NCBI GenBank assembly: GCA_950022295.1
Contig: OX465596.1
Span: 5,890,001 to 5,954,000, forward strand
DNA length: 64,000 nt
Source of the DNA: Bromus sterilis
Taxonomy: Eukaryota > Streptophyta > Magnoliopsida > Poales > Poaceae
Direction: 5' to 3'
Shown: one piece after another, positions 47,392-60,300 of the stretch
Layout: each line of letters opens with the position of its first letter
How positions within the stretch are numbered: the first letter of the stretch is position 1
Program-made: the position numbers and the translations under genes
Notes under the pieces: generated by a model
Database searches by the model: none
What the model was told of the DNA's origin: nothing
Seen by the model: only the letters and a program-made list of their open reading frames with translations

Positions 47392-47635
47392 GCCAGCGCC
47401 GAGAAGGATGGTGGAAAGCTTGGAACCCAAATCTTTTATCTTCTTCCTCCTTGAGTGAAATGTATAGAACCATCACGTTGTGTCATTTTTTTAAGGCAGA
47501 AAACCACCATTTTATATTTGTGATTTTCTTTCACGCGTAACTCTTGACAGTGGCAGAAAAACAGTGAGCAATTTTTAGAGATGTTTTTTACATGGTAAAT
47601 AGCGCACGTGGCGACAGAGATGACGACAAAGGGCT
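47392..47635. other. 3' flank of the DUF247 gene
   Basis: Probable 3' UTR then AT-rich sequence up to a MITE. Nothing else seen. Confidence 0.4.
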
Positions 47636-47829
47636 AGTTCTTTTGCTGGCTTTTAGAATAAGCTGCCTCCTACCCAGCTTATTGTAGCAGCCCAATCAAT
47701 TTTTTTTACAATCCTACTAATCAAATTTATTATTGTAAGCTTCTAAAAATATATTTTTGGTTGGGCTTCTAAAATAAGCTGGGTAGGGGCAGCTTATTCT
47801 AGAAGCCCAAAAAAGCCATCAAAAGAACT
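47636..47829. mobile_element. TIR MITE, hAT- or Harbinger-like (about 194 bp)
   Basis: The left end agttcttttgctggcttt is the inverse of the right end 'aaagccatcaaaagaact', and both arms carry 'agaataagctgcc'. A target duplication could not be fixed, so the superfamily is open. Confidence 0.6.
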
Positions 47830-48047
47830 GATCGCAAAGGTTGTTAACGACGGCTCGGTCCGAGGCGTGCATTTGACTTGACCGAGATATTTTCGATAGG
47901 CACTGTCTCACTCCCTTTCGCTCTCGTCCTTGCTCGCGAGCTTGAGCTCCCTTGATTCCTCTCCTCAATCTCATGGCAGCAGCAGGACCCGACATCTGCA
48001 GCGAAGAGGACACAACATCCCACGGTGAGGGCGGCGGTGGAGGCATA

Positions 48048-48967
48048 TGTAACACCTCAATTGCTCTGAGTATTTTAAGTGAATTGCTCTGATTTTGAGT
48101 TGACATTAAAAAAACCGAGTCTTTTGTTTAAACCTTTCCAAACCACATTATAAAAAGGATAATCATTTGCCCAATAAAGAAATTTTTGGTTGTGAGGTTT
48201 ACTAACAAAATTCAAAAGGATTTCATTTTGCTCTCTTTTGAAATATTGTGAAACCACAATTAAATCTATAGTGAGAATAAAATGACTTCTCAAATTATTT
48301 GTGGACTAATATTTCATAAATTTTTATTTGAACTTGGAGTTTTTTTCGTCATTAGCATTTAAAGGCTATTTAAATATTTCCAAAATAATATTGGAAATTT
48401 TTAATAAATTTTTATATGAGTATTTGGATTTTATAAAATAATTTTTGAATATTTACAAAATCCTATAATCATACCAGGAAAATTATAATGGCCATAATAG
48501 TTTTTATTAAACAAAAAAATTGATAAATTTTATTTGGAGAGGGAAGTTGTATTCCTAGACTCTCTATGTATTTCTTTTTTAGCCTAGTTGCATTTTTAAG
48601 AAAAGGTTTGAAAAATATATAAGCCATAACCAATTTTCTATGATTATTCAAATTGAAAAATTATCAAAAATTTAGAATTTTGAATTGAGCCATTCCCCCA
48701 CGGTTGCTAATTAGAGAAAAATTCTGGGCTGCTATAGTGGTCGAGGATTCAAAGAAAACCATGGTTGGTCTATGGCTCCTACCCGTGACATCGACGATGC
48801 TTCATGTCATTTCCCATCTTGATGACACTGATTCAACCCCAATTTCATGAAGTTTAAGTGTACTCTGGGGGAAATCCCAGCTCGGATCTTGGATTTCAGC
48901 GACCACGACATCGCTTCCCTGCATCGTAAACCTTCCCAGGGGTGTGGTATTGAATGGATCTATACTC
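48048..48967 (+). mobile_element. LTR-retrotransposon-like relic
   Basis: 'tgtaacacctcaattgctctg' looks like the start of a Triticeae LTR. The AT-rich stretch to about 48737 ('ctgggctgctata') would be the LTR and what follows the start of an internal region. The final 273 bp recur at 53640-53912. No retroviral domain is present. Confidence 0.35.
48695..48967 (+). repeat. 273-bp direct repeat, copy 1
   Basis: Matches 53640-53912 over its whole length with about nine differences and no visible indel. Starts 'cccccacggttgctaatt', ends 'tggatctatactc'. Contains an ORF start (MKFKCTLGEIPARILDFSDH) open in both copies, with no known domain. Confidence 0.9.
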
Positions 48968-51187
48968 GTCTCGTTGCTGCTCTACACGCCGATCGCTCCC
49001 CTACCCACCCATTCATGTGGTGCCTCGACGTATACTCCTTGTTGTTATGATTGCTCAGGTCCCTTCAACGGCGATTGTTGTGTTGTGACGAGCTTTGCTC
49101 TCTTGGTGTCGTAATAGTTCATATTTGCTCAAAGGTGGCGCTAGGTGCCTCTCTAACTTGCTCACCGTCTTGATTTCCTATGGCGTACCTCCTAGTTTAG
49201 GTTCGCGTTCTTCATCACTCTCTCTTCTTCCATTGCTCCAATTCTTTCACTCTGGCAGAGCCTATGGTCATGCTAGGTTTCTCATTGATTGTGGGTGCTC
49301 TTGTATCGCATCGTGGGGATCCGAGCACACGCGAGTGTTCTCAGCAACCATCAAAATCTTGGTATTGTGATCCCTAAATGACACTCCACTTGTACTATGT
49401 CTTCGGGTAATGCTACTGTCATCTACTGGCTGAGATGTGCCTTGTCTAAGGGTCTCGTTTTCTCATCTTTTTTTATCCTAGTTATTTTTATGGTTTTCAG
49501 TTCGATTTTCCTCATAAACCGACTCAACTTGTTCGTATTTTATCCAATTTCCCTTTAAATATGGATCATTATTTTTCTTTGAATGAGATGAATTCAGGTG
49601 GGACTCCTAAGCATTGCAACAAAGCTGAGCCTGAAATGTGACCTTTTATATGAATCAAGAAAAAAACACTAGCTTGATGATGCATGGCTTCTCTTTTGAT
49701 GTAAGCTGTGGGTAAAGGAATATCTATTATGATACAATTAGTACAATAGAAAAACAAACCAATACATTCATTCACACAAATTAAAAAAATATGTACTTTG
49801 ATGACCTAAATTATAAGGGTTGAGTTTAAAAGATTTTAAATGTTACAACATCAAGGTGCATACATATGTTCCATTGGGCACACACAACACATGATTATAC
49901 ATGTTTCATTGGACAGTACACCCATGGCCGCAATAATGTATTTGGAATGGGCAGTACAACCCCATCGCCATCGACATCGAGGTGGTTGATGCGTCGACCA
50001 AGGGTGATGACATTTGTCTCCTCTCCATGGTCGAGGTCGAGCAACAGTACCGCCTCGCGCTTGCGGAGGAGGTAGGGAGCAACACCGCATGAACGAGAAG
50101 GTGGAGCTTCAATGATTGGTCGAGGCGTAACTTGAGACCAAGTGTGCCTATGTTGACACTATGGTCGCGCTCGTTGTCGAGAACCACGTGATCTTCGCGT
50201 CATTAGATAGCACATACATGATTGAGCTCGAGTGTCGTGAGCTTATCAGCTGCAATGCCGAGAGTGCGAAATGTGGAAGAATCTCGAAGGCGAAGCCGAG
50301 GAGGCTAACAAGCTCACTAGATCTCATGGATTCTGCCCGCCGCTAACGGGATCAACATTTCCTCCGACGATAATACACCTTTGTATAAAATACAAGCTCA
50401 CAAGCTATCAATGTCGAGCGACTTATCTCCCTCATCACTCGGGCGGCGCATCCCACGACGGGCAATATCCTAGTCCTCCCTCGTTGCGCCCGTTGATGCC
50501 GAGCCGCTCATCGGATGTGCGCTCCCCTGTCTTCAGCACCACCTCGTCGCGCCGACCCATGTCACTGAGTAGGGAGGAGGAAAGGGAGGGGGCGTGGGGT
50601 ACGAATCATCGGAAAGGTGGGGAAGGGACAACCTACCATAAAAGGACAAAACTCTACCGATCGGTTCGCATCCTGTCACCCTCAAAATCCTCACACGCGG
50701 TCGCTCGAAGATACGAAATCGCACGCGCGCGTTTTCTAACCTTTAGGGTTTAAATTTGTGTCTAAAATGAGTTTATATGAAAAAAAATATTTGGGGAATT
50801 AAGATTTAGGGGCGGGCTAGTTGAGCGAAAAAAAAACATTTCCCAAATGAACAGATGGAATGATATGCCCTAATAATGGCAAAATTTTCATCACACAATG
50901 CCTAATCAACTTGTCAGAACAAATCAGAGTATTCTCTCAAAAAAAAAGAACAAATCAGAGTACTAGTAAATTACGAAGACACTTGTGAAACCCCGCAAAG
51001 ATAAACACCTAATCTCAGCGGACGTAAGCTTTATGTAGGTGGAACAATCATACGGATTCATCATAGCACACTGGCGATCAAACAAATAAACCGTGGGGCA
51101 AATACAAGAACCCTAATTATTAGCAAAGAATTACAACCAGCAAAGATATAATCTCTCCGCCGGATCCCTCCTGTCCTGTCTAAGTGC
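48968..51187. other. Intergenic with degenerate coding-like stretch
   Basis: 49940-50340 has GC-rich, codon-like sequence (for example IAIDIEVVDASTKGDDI) broken by stops, so it may be a captured gene fragment or a transposon ORF relic; no family recognised. The rest shows no gene. Confidence 0.4.
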
Positions 51188-51610
51188 CTAAGTAGTATAA
51201 TCGCTAGCAACCTGCTCCAGGAAAGATTTGAACACGTCCTCCTCATCCTCGAACCGGCAATAACCATCCATCTCCATCTCCATCAGAAACTCCTCTTCCG
51301 TCTCGAGCTCAAACGGATACTCCTCCTGCTCCTCCTGCTGCTGCATCCCCGCCGCGACCGGGAAATGCTGCAAATCCCGCTGCGCCTCCGCGGGCGGGAA
51401 GTATTGCGTCTCGATTGGAGAATCATCTTGGTCTTTTAACATGAGATCGAACTGGTACTCCTCCTCCTGTTGTCGTTGTTGCATCCCCAAGGCTGGGAAA
51501 TACAGATCCCGTTGCATCTCCGGGGTTAGGAGATACTGCGTCTCGATTAGGAGACGCTCTTCTTCTTCCGACGTGAACAGCTCGAACGGGTACTCTTCTT
51601 GTTCCGCCAT
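51188..51610 (-). CDS. Small acidic protein with internal repeats, unknown
   Basis: Intronless ORF of 140 residues, very rich in Glu and Gln. Two and a half internal repeats of about 45 residues begin EEYPFELF (residue 5), EEYQFDLM (about 50) and EEYPFELE (about 96). They share IETQY and QRDL blocks and a Met-Gln-rich end. The C-terminus is FEDEEDVFKSFLEQVASDYTT. The start codon is in a good context (ctccATGG), and a TATA-like motif (tatata, 51743-51748) lies about 130 bp upstream. No known domain. It may be an orphan gene, a transcription-factor-like acidic activator or a chance ORF kept open by the repeat. Confidence 0.5.
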   Translation of the reverse strand: MAEQEEYPFELFTSEEEERLLIETQYLLTPEMQRDLYFPALGMQQRQQEEEYQFDLMLKDQDDSPIETQYFPPAEAQRDLQHFPVAAGMQQQEEQEEYPFELETEEEFLMEMEMDGYCRFEDEEDVFKSFLEQVASDYTT

Positions 51611-51742
51611 GGAGGAGATGGAGCCGGCTGGAGGCTGTCTTTTAACCCTGTTTGTTGAGGTGAATCGAGCCGGCGGCTGGCTGCTGCTTTCAATTTGTTT
51701 CCCAGATGGCGCTAGGTTTGAGAGATTGGAAAGAGATTGCCC

Positions 51743-51748
51743 GGGTAT
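51743..51748 (-). promoter_or_regulatory. Putative TATA box for the acidic ORF
   Basis: The sequence ccatatataccc on the minus strand lies about 130 bp upstream of the Met at 51610. Placement suits a plant promoter; nothing else supports it. Confidence 0.35.
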
Positions 51749-51929
51749 ATATGGTGGTGTGGAGATGGTTCCCGTGTCCGACTCGAGCCCCTAATCCGGG
51801 ACGAGTACGTGTACCGACCGCCAAACAAGCACGCGCCGGACGTATTTATTTTTGGTTATTTTTAACTTTTGACGGCGACACGTTTTGCCACGCCGGATGC
51901 TTGCACGGATCTTAGCGCACGGAGAGACA

Positions 51930-52588
51930 ACACATGTTAGGGCATCTTCAACGCTATCCTCCCCTAAACCGAATGCCACATCCGTCCATAAACACTCACG
52001 CGGGAACAGATCACCCACCCTAGTGCCTTCGTTCGTCAACAGTTTAATAGAAATCCGGTGAATCCACATAAATTTTGAATGGATTTCATTCATCGCGCTA
52101 AAATTAATTAAAATTCGAACATAGTTTACATAACCGAACAATATATCGTTCATTGAACTAGTTTAATACTTGAATAAAAATACAAATAAATTTATCGCCC
52201 TCCACGTCCACCGCACGTCGTCGTCCTTCATGTTCATCTCCTCCGACAGCTCCTCGTTGTCCTCCAAACCGTTGAAGATGACGTCGATCCTCTTCTGCTG
52301 CTCGTGAAGGAGGCGATGATCGGCTTGCACCTCGAACTCCGACTGAATGGAGTCGACGGTCATGTTTTGCGTTCAACGACACCGCGTGACTTAAATGCCT
52401 ATTGTATGAACCCAGAACAAGCTCAACCACCTCATCTCCTTAATCTGATCATCTAGCTCCTCGGAGAGATCAAGGTCAACTTCCTTCCCACCATGAAGAT
52501 TTAGCCCCTCGATGTAGTCTTCCAGGTTCGGTACTGGTTCACGGTTGTCCCAACCCCTCTTCGACCCCCACACCCTAACCGTCTTCAT
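51930..52588 (-). other. Possible transposon-derived ORF remnants
   Basis: Minus-strand ORFs 52588-52391 (starts MKTVRVWGSKRGWDN) and 52363-52163 (starts MTVDSIQSEFEV) are acidic, follow one another and could be pieces of one split gene. 'gggcatcttcaacgc' near 51943 resembles the end motif of a DNA transposon family. The class is not proven. Confidence 0.3.
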
Positions 52589-52597
52589 TGTTGTTAC

Positions 52598-53085
52598 TGA
52601 TACGTCTCAAACGTATCAATAGTTTTTGTTTGTTTCATGCTTGTTTCGTAACATTGCTGCATGATTTTAATACACTTTCATACTCTTTTATAACATATTT
52701 GGAAACTAACCTATTAACCCAATGCAGTGGCCAGTTTCTGTCTATTATTATCTATGCATTGCAGAAAATAATGAAAAATTAATATGCTTAGAAAATTTTA
52801 GAAAAAAATATAGAAATTATTTTATTCCAGAAGACTCCAGAATCACCGAAGAAGTCCCGAAGGGGCGCCACCCCTGGCCTAGGCGTCCAGGTGGCACGAA
52901 AAGGGCCTGACCGTGCCCTAGGCCCGCCTGGGGGTGGGTCCCACCCCCGGAGCCCCTCTTTCGCATATATATCCACTGTCTTTCGAAAACCCCGCGCGGG
53001 GAGTTTTTGATATCTATCGTCGTTCCGCCTACATCGCGATTCCCAGATCAGGGACCCCTGTTGTTTTGTCCCGACACCCTGCGTA
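52598..53085 (+). mobile_element. LTR fragment, Gypsy-type (TGATACGTCTC start)
   Basis: Starts TGATACGTCTCAAACGTATC 10 bp upstream of the minus-strand Met at 52588. It shares long stretches with 32590-33090, including 'ccagaatcaccgaagaag' and 'tcgtcgttcc'. It has a TATA-like catatatatcc (52963-52973). The 3' end is missing or replaced near 53085. Confidence 0.6.
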
Positions 53086-53639
53086 CCATAAGAAAATTGT
53101 TTTTAATTTCTCTTATTTATTTAGATAAATTGTTTTCTTAAAGTAAGCAAATTGCGTACCGTAACTTTATAGAAGGAGAGAATGGTTAATACAAGGTGAC
53201 TACAACCCGCTACGAGCAACGAGCGTAGCGCAAACTCCATACCCAGCTAGTCGATAGCCACCCACGACAAAGCAACTGCAAGGCAAAGAAGCCTGCCCAA
53301 AACAGAAAAACCACACCATGTCTCAACCGACACCGATCACCTCCGAATAACTGCTACTCCCACCGAGCATCCCTCGTCAACGCACCATCCACCCTTAATG
53401 CGTATATGGCAAGTGTATGGCGGGACTCAATCAGATCTGGGAAAGGCACCGTCTTGGAATCACTAGCGACGATCGTACATTGCGCCGTGGAAGATCGATC
53501 ATGGAAAGTGGCGAGCATCGGAGGAGCGCGATGAAATTCCTCCAAACCGTGTCTCCAAGCACGATGCTCCCAACAGAGGGACGACACTGAGGACGACGCC
53601 ATCGTGCCAATCCTGCACCGAATCAAGGTTTAGATAAAT
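53086..53639. other. Intergenic, no gene recognised
   Basis: Sequence of mixed composition with no supported ORF. It ends at the 273-bp repeat. Confidence 0.4.
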
Positions 53640-53912
53640 CCCCCACGGTTGCTAATTAGAGAAAAATTCTGGGCTACTATAGTGGTCGAGGATTCAAAGA
53701 AAACCATGGTTGGTCAATGACTCCTACCCGTGACATCGACGATGCTTCATGTCATTTCCCATCTTGATGGCACTGATTCAACCCCAGTTTCATGAAGTTT
53801 AAGTGTACTCTAGGGGAAATCCCTGCTCGGATCTTGGATTTGAGCGACCACGACATCGCTTCCCTGCATCGTAAACCTCCCCAGGGGTGTGGTATTGAAT
53901 GGATCTATACTC
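53640..53912 (+). repeat. 273-bp direct repeat, copy 2
   Basis: Second copy of 48695-48967, same orientation, 4945 bp away. The flanks on both sides differ between copies, so the borders are sharp. It ends about 430 bp from the receptor-kinase stop codon. Confidence 0.9.
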
Positions 53913-54339
53913 ATACATACATGTATATATGCTGCCTGGATGTGTGGCTGCTACTGCTAACCATCTCCTGGCATGTCATGTCATCAATTCATCATGCATG
54001 CTATGCCATGCCTGGACCCTGTGCCTACAGCCAACCGGAGTTGCAGATCCTAATAATCCAAGCAAACCATACAACATTTAGCTACAAGAATGTAAACACC
54101 AGCTAGTTTTCTTAAACTAACATCTCCTTGTTCATTAAAGCAAAAAAAACATATCTTTGTTTAATCTGGAGCGTTGCTTGTCTGAATGTAGCTCAACCTG
54201 ACACCTGGGCCTGCCTGACAGCACTGCCCACAGATTGTCATCTCAGATGGGCAATCTATCACACATGGAGCTAATTACACACGCTGCTACAACCTGATGA
54301 CCACAACTAACAAACACCTTCGCGCGGGCACGCACGCTG

Positions 54340-57300
54340 TCACCTGCCCTCGTCGATGATGGAGGTGAACATAGGCGACGGGGTGCCCGTTGCCGGCGTG
54401 GCAGCCCCGTCCGCAGCACGGACGCCGCCGGAGGACTGCTGCGTCATCGACGACGAAGACAGGCCGGCCTGGCTGCTCGCGCCGGCCGTGTAGCTGCTGC
54501 TGCTCCCGGCCTTGACCTGCCACTCGGTGATGTAGCTCGGCTTGATCACCTCCTCCCCGGACATGTCGGCGTCCCCCGTGAGCATCGCCACCACCCTCGA
54601 CATCGGCGGCCGTCGGTGGGGCGACCCTTGGGTGCAGATGAGCGCTACACGGATCACACGAAGCACTTCCTCGCCGTTGAACTTCGACAGCTTCGGGTCC
54701 ACGAAGTCCAGGGGGTCGCCGTTCTCATACAGCTCCCACACCTGAAAGAAAACACATCGACAGTTTCAACTCTAGATTTTGCCGAAAACACACCGACCAA
54801 AGCACAGTATGTGGCTAGCCTCCGGTGATCTCACCTTCTCAAATATGTAGGTTGTCTCCTCCTCGAGTGTAGTGTGATGGTTCGATTCACCGGCGACGAT
54901 CTCCAGCGCCACCACACCGAACGCAAACACGTCCACCTTCTCCGTCATGTGGCCTCTCATGGCGTACTCCGGTGCAAGGTAGCCACTTGGAAAAGGAAAG
55001 CCAACCGATCACCGTCAGAACATTTACAAAAAAAATCAGACAAACTCATGAGGGTGACATCGATATGAAGATGCACTGATGCACTTACAATGTGCCTGCA
55101 ACCTTTGTGCTCACATGGGTCTTCTTATCATCATAAAGCTTGGCGAGCCCAAAATCCGAGATCTTTGGGTATAGATCAGCATCCAGCAAGACATTGCTGG
55201 CCTTTATGTCCCTGTGCACTATGCGGACGCTCGATTCCTCGTGGAGATAAGCTATGCCTCTCGCTATGCCTAGACATATCTCAAATCGCGTTGGCCAGTC
55301 TAGGTTCAAGCCTCCCTTTCCTGAAGATAAATATTTTTCTGGAGCTTAAGTTTCTTACTGACGCTGAACAAACAGTCATCGTCAAATCAAATGAGATCAT
55401 ACCGAACAGCGCGTGATCAAGGCTTCCGTTCTCTAGGCACTCATAAACCAACAGCGGCGTCTTGCTCTCGAGGCAGCAACCATACAACCTCACGAGGTTA
55501 CGGTGTTGCACCCTAGATATAGTTTCTATCTCGGTGGCAAATTGAACTTTCCCCTGATTAGATGTTTCGGAGAGCTGCTTCACTGCCACCACTCTTCCAT
55601 CATTTAACTTACCCTGCAAGGGAAGTTGCACTACTAATCAATTATGCAAGGTATTTCATAGCTCAGGTTTTGACCAAGTTCTTGCTAACCACTACACTTG
55701 AAATCATCAATTTACAGATGTCATTTGAATGTTTTGTACACTAAGTTCAAGCTCAGATTACCATGGAACAGCTTCTAAGCATTACCAAATACAGACATAT
55801 ATTAACACAAACCAACCTTGTAAACTGATCCATATCCTCCTTCACCAAGTAGGTTACTGGAATCAAAATTATCCGTGGCTGACCTTAACTCACTGTAACT
55901 GAACACATTTGGTCTTCCAACTATAGTGTACAGCTCTGCAAAACGAAGCACAGCAAAGATCCTTAGCATACTTCTGTATACAGCAAAGTAAACAATATGA
56001 TCCTGGAATATCGAGGAGTACCTTCTAACTCCAATAATAATTTTCTCCTTTTCTGCCTCCATACGAAGACTCCGGCAAGAGCAGCCAGCACACAAACTGC
56101 AACACCAACTACAACTCCAGCAATCACACTAGTTTTACTGCTGCTCTTGTTGCCCACAGAGCTATGCACAGTGGGGATGAAATCTGAAAAAGGTAACTTA
56201 GTTTGAATATGCAAAACATCAAATAAAATTTAGACGCAATGAAAGAGGAGAAATTTAGAACAGCTATGATTACAGCAAATACAAAAGTGAATCATGTGCA
56301 ATGTCAACCCTTATCGTGGGTTTTCCAACATCCATTTGAAATAAAATACATTCAGCTTGTTTAGACATGAATCTACCAGTGAGCATATGCTGGTAGGAGC
56401 TACACTAGCTTTGACCACATCTTTTTAAATGGACACAGTCATACAAACATTGATTACTAACCTCAAATTGAAAGTATCATTCACATCGAAGTTTCATGCT
56501 CATTTTGTAATACTAAATATATCAGTGGTAAAAGTGAAAAACATTGAAAGTATCCATACTAGTGACATGTTTTCCTCGCCACTGGTGTTACACTAATATT
56601 TGTTAGTTGACTTCAAGATGGCACTGTGGACTGTAGTATATAACTGCAGTGTAGAACAAAGAAGTTCAAGTTCAGGTTCGTACTTGGAGTTGCGCTCAAA
56701 GCCGATATTGCAGGCCCATAGTAGCCTTGTGTAGGAATACAGCAAGTACCCTTGCCAGCCCAGAAGAGATGAATCTCAAGGAAGTTTTTTACCACAGGGA
56801 CAACATACTGCTTCTTTACAACAACGAAAAATTTCCCTCCTGCGGCCTTCCTTATGTCGAAGTTCTGCTCCCTGCGCTCTCCCTATACAGACATCAATCA
56901 AAAGAATGTATTGGTCTCACAATACATGAGCTAGAAGTATCAGATAGCAGACAAATTTAAGCTTGTAAGCCACCTGGAGATAGATGTCAAAAACTCTTCT
57001 CGCTCTGCTTTTCCAAGCCTGTAGATCAGGGGAGTCGAACTCTGCAAACTGAAGTGTCACTGTGTAGTTTCCATTCTCGAGTCCAATGCCATAGTATCTC
57101 AAAGATGACGGTGACATCCTTGCTGTTTGGAACAGTCCAGAATCTAGTGTGTTCTGAAACTGGCGTGAACTGTAGATTATGTAACTTCCGTTGGGTGGGT
57201 CCATGAATCTTCCACTGCTGCTAATACCCCATAGAGGTTCACCCCCAACATAATACGATGCAGCGCCAAGATTGGCATTATCAGCCTGATACATGGAATC

Positions 57301-60300
57301 ATCTGAGCCTGATATGGTTCTACTACCACCACAGTCCACCGCCAAGGAGGAAGCTGCACGCAAGTTACAAAACAGTATGTCTTTACTTGGGAACCTACAA
57401 TTAAGGGTCTAAAATTACTGTGATAAACTAAGAGATGCAAAGAGTTGAAAGCTTACACCGCGGAGAGCCGAGAGAACAGGGGGTATTTCGCTGAAGACAA
57501 TTCAATCCCCATGGCAAAACACTGCACATGAAAAAAAAAGTGGATATATTTAAATTCCACACATAAGCCCAGATGCATATATTGTTTCTCAAAGAACATA
57601 CTGAGATGAATAATTTTTTTACTACATGAATTTAGAACAAGGCAGTAGCCTAGTGGCGTGGGTCGCAGTGGCGCATCCTAGCGGCCAGAGTTCGACTCCC
57701 GCCGGGAGTGAATTTCTGTTTCCTCACGATGGTGGGTTCTCTCTTTAATAAACATCCTGGGTGCTAGTGCCCACGGATCAAGTAATTTAGTAGGAGTAAA
57801 TGAAATGCAGCAAGTACCTGCTATTGGAGCTATCGATCACAAAGTCGTTTGCCACCAAATTCCTAAGCACAACACACAAAAGATGGGGTGGGAAAATTAG
57901 ATTTTGCTGCATTCCATAAAAAATAAATAGATTTTGCTGCTTAGCTAAATCAGACTGGCTGTGTATGTTAAATCAGTGATAATCATGAAGCATACAATTG
58001 TAGGTTTTTCTGGGTAACCCAAGAAGGAAAGCTTCCTGAGAGGTGGTTGTATGAAAAATCTCTGCAAACGAACACAATAAATTAGTAGTAGATCGAGACA
58101 TATTTCGCCGCATTGACCAATATGAAGTGAAAATCAATAAGCATGTGGTCATACAAATTGGTAAGTAGAGGAGTTTTCGTGGCTGGTAGACTTCCCGAAA
58201 GGCTATTGTTCCCTAGAAATCTGATTCAAACACATTTAAGAAGAGAGATATTTGCATACATCAGAGAAACATGATTCTAGGAAAAACGTCATGAGAAACC
58301 GTTAGCAAGTAATGCTTACAAGAAACTAAGCGAAGGAAGATCAAAGATTGACTGAGGCATTTGGCCTGTGATATTGTTAAAACTTAAATCTCTGCACCAA
58401 TGGGACAAGGAGTATTAGACAATAAAGAGCGCGCTTAATTGGAATTATACCATAGTAGAAATGTTACAATTTAACTGACTTTTATTATAGGGAAAATGCT
58501 TACAGTAAAGTTAAATTTAGAAATCTGGAGAAGTCCACCGATGCAAGTGAGTCAGATATCTTGCTGTTCCTCAATACTCTGCAGATCAAACAGAAACAGT
58601 TGAATTTCAGGGTCTTAAACCAAACAAGGAAAGTAAAGTGAAAAGCACGTGCCATACAGATCACCCAAGGATGCCATGTTTCTGATGAATGCCATTGAGG
58701 AGCTTCCATTTACTATATCACCTATTCTTCTGTTACATTCAGAGTTTCAGGCATTCAATAGCATATTTTACAGCCATAAGCTTATCGACGAGAACAAAGC
58801 TACTGTAACTGAAACTACTAAAAACTTACAGGCTTGTCAACTTGATAAGATTAGAAAGACTTCTGGGAATCGGTCCTTGAAAAGAGTTCCCTTGGAGCCT
58901 CCTAAAATAGCATATTTTGTTAGTAAGGAAGTCAGATCAATTTCAAAACTTATCAATGTCTTTGCCTACCATTTATGCTAAGAAAAAAAATCAAGAAACA
59001 TTAAAATTGGTGGTTGGTCGAACATATATCTTACAGTTGGGTCATGTTGGTCAAGCCCCCAAGATAATTAGGTATCTGCCCAGTGAAACTATTGTCTGAT
59101 GCCCACCTGGATACACGATAACAAGAATGTCCAAGATTATTTGTTGAAAGTTGAAACCTTCGTATAAATTACACAGATATCTTGTTTTACAACTTACAAG
59201 GTTGACAGATTCGTAAGCTGGGACAGTGACGCTGGTAGAGGGCCAGTGAAGTCATTACTATCAATGTACCTACATTCAAAGACATGCATCATCTTCCATT
59301 CAAACAGGTTATTGTCGATATGAAAAATGCAGAGATGATGATCATGCAAAGGTAGGGCGTGCACAAGGGGCTATCTGAAAGTGGCCAAATAGATTACTTA
59401 CAGTTGCTGAAGTTTTGTCAGTTTTCCCAACTCATCTGGAAGCGAGCCATTAAAATGATTTGAGCCCAATGCGCTGAAAGCATAAGATAAACCAGGTCAA
59501 CTCTAGAGCAATATTAAAAAGTAAGTGTCACTAAATCCTTTTTGCAGGTCCAAATGCTGCTCGATGTTTGATAAGAAAGATGCTATGCTTTGTTATGTTT
59601 TCAGTTCCAATTGTTCTGAATTTGCATGAACAGGAAGACACACGAAAGAATATACTCCATTGCTCTACTTAGCCATAGTATTGCTATGCTAGTTAGGCAG
59701 ATTTCAAGCCCACGATACACAATGTAATGCACTTTGTGCAAGTGAGTATACTTCTGAACTCGTACAAATACAACTAATAAAAAGATTTGGCCGGAAACAC
59801 AAACCATGATTAGAAGATATCAATGTTTAAGATTAGTTATTTGGAAGACAAGATTGGATCTTACAGTGATACGAGATCAGTAAGGTTCCCAAGCTCCTTT
59901 GGTACGGGTCCATATAACGCATTGGTGCCAACAGTTCTTGAGTGTATCAGAGGAAAATAGTGTAAGATTGGTTCAAATCAAGACGTGCAATGCGAACATG
60001 TTTTTGAGTTCAAACAAAGCCATACATGTACTTGAGCGCAGTCAGTTCTCCGATGAATGCTGGCAATGGGCCGGTCAAACTGTTTTTCCTGAAGTCCCTG
60101 AAATGACAAGATAAACAAACAACGTTAAGTACATACATCTTACACTGATTCTTTGAGATTCCAAGCTATACATCAAGCCGGCAAGGTATCGATCTTCAGT
60201 GTTCAGTTTAACTGAAAATCAGTGACTCGACACCGATTTGGTAAGGTTGATGAACTGTACAGCATATTTATTTTCATCGTTGTACAACTTGGCCCGATTT

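Noticed and set aside
45763..47430. Long minus-strand ORF (555 codons) opposite the DUF247 gene
   Set aside because: Antisense shadow of a GC-rich gene; composition is Gly/Ala/Arg/His-rich with no domain, while the plus strand encodes a clear DUF247 protein.
57640..57715. Possible tRNA gene (box A and box B present)
   Set aside because: No cloverleaf with acceptor stem could be drawn; box spacing and downstream body fit a tRNA-derived SINE.
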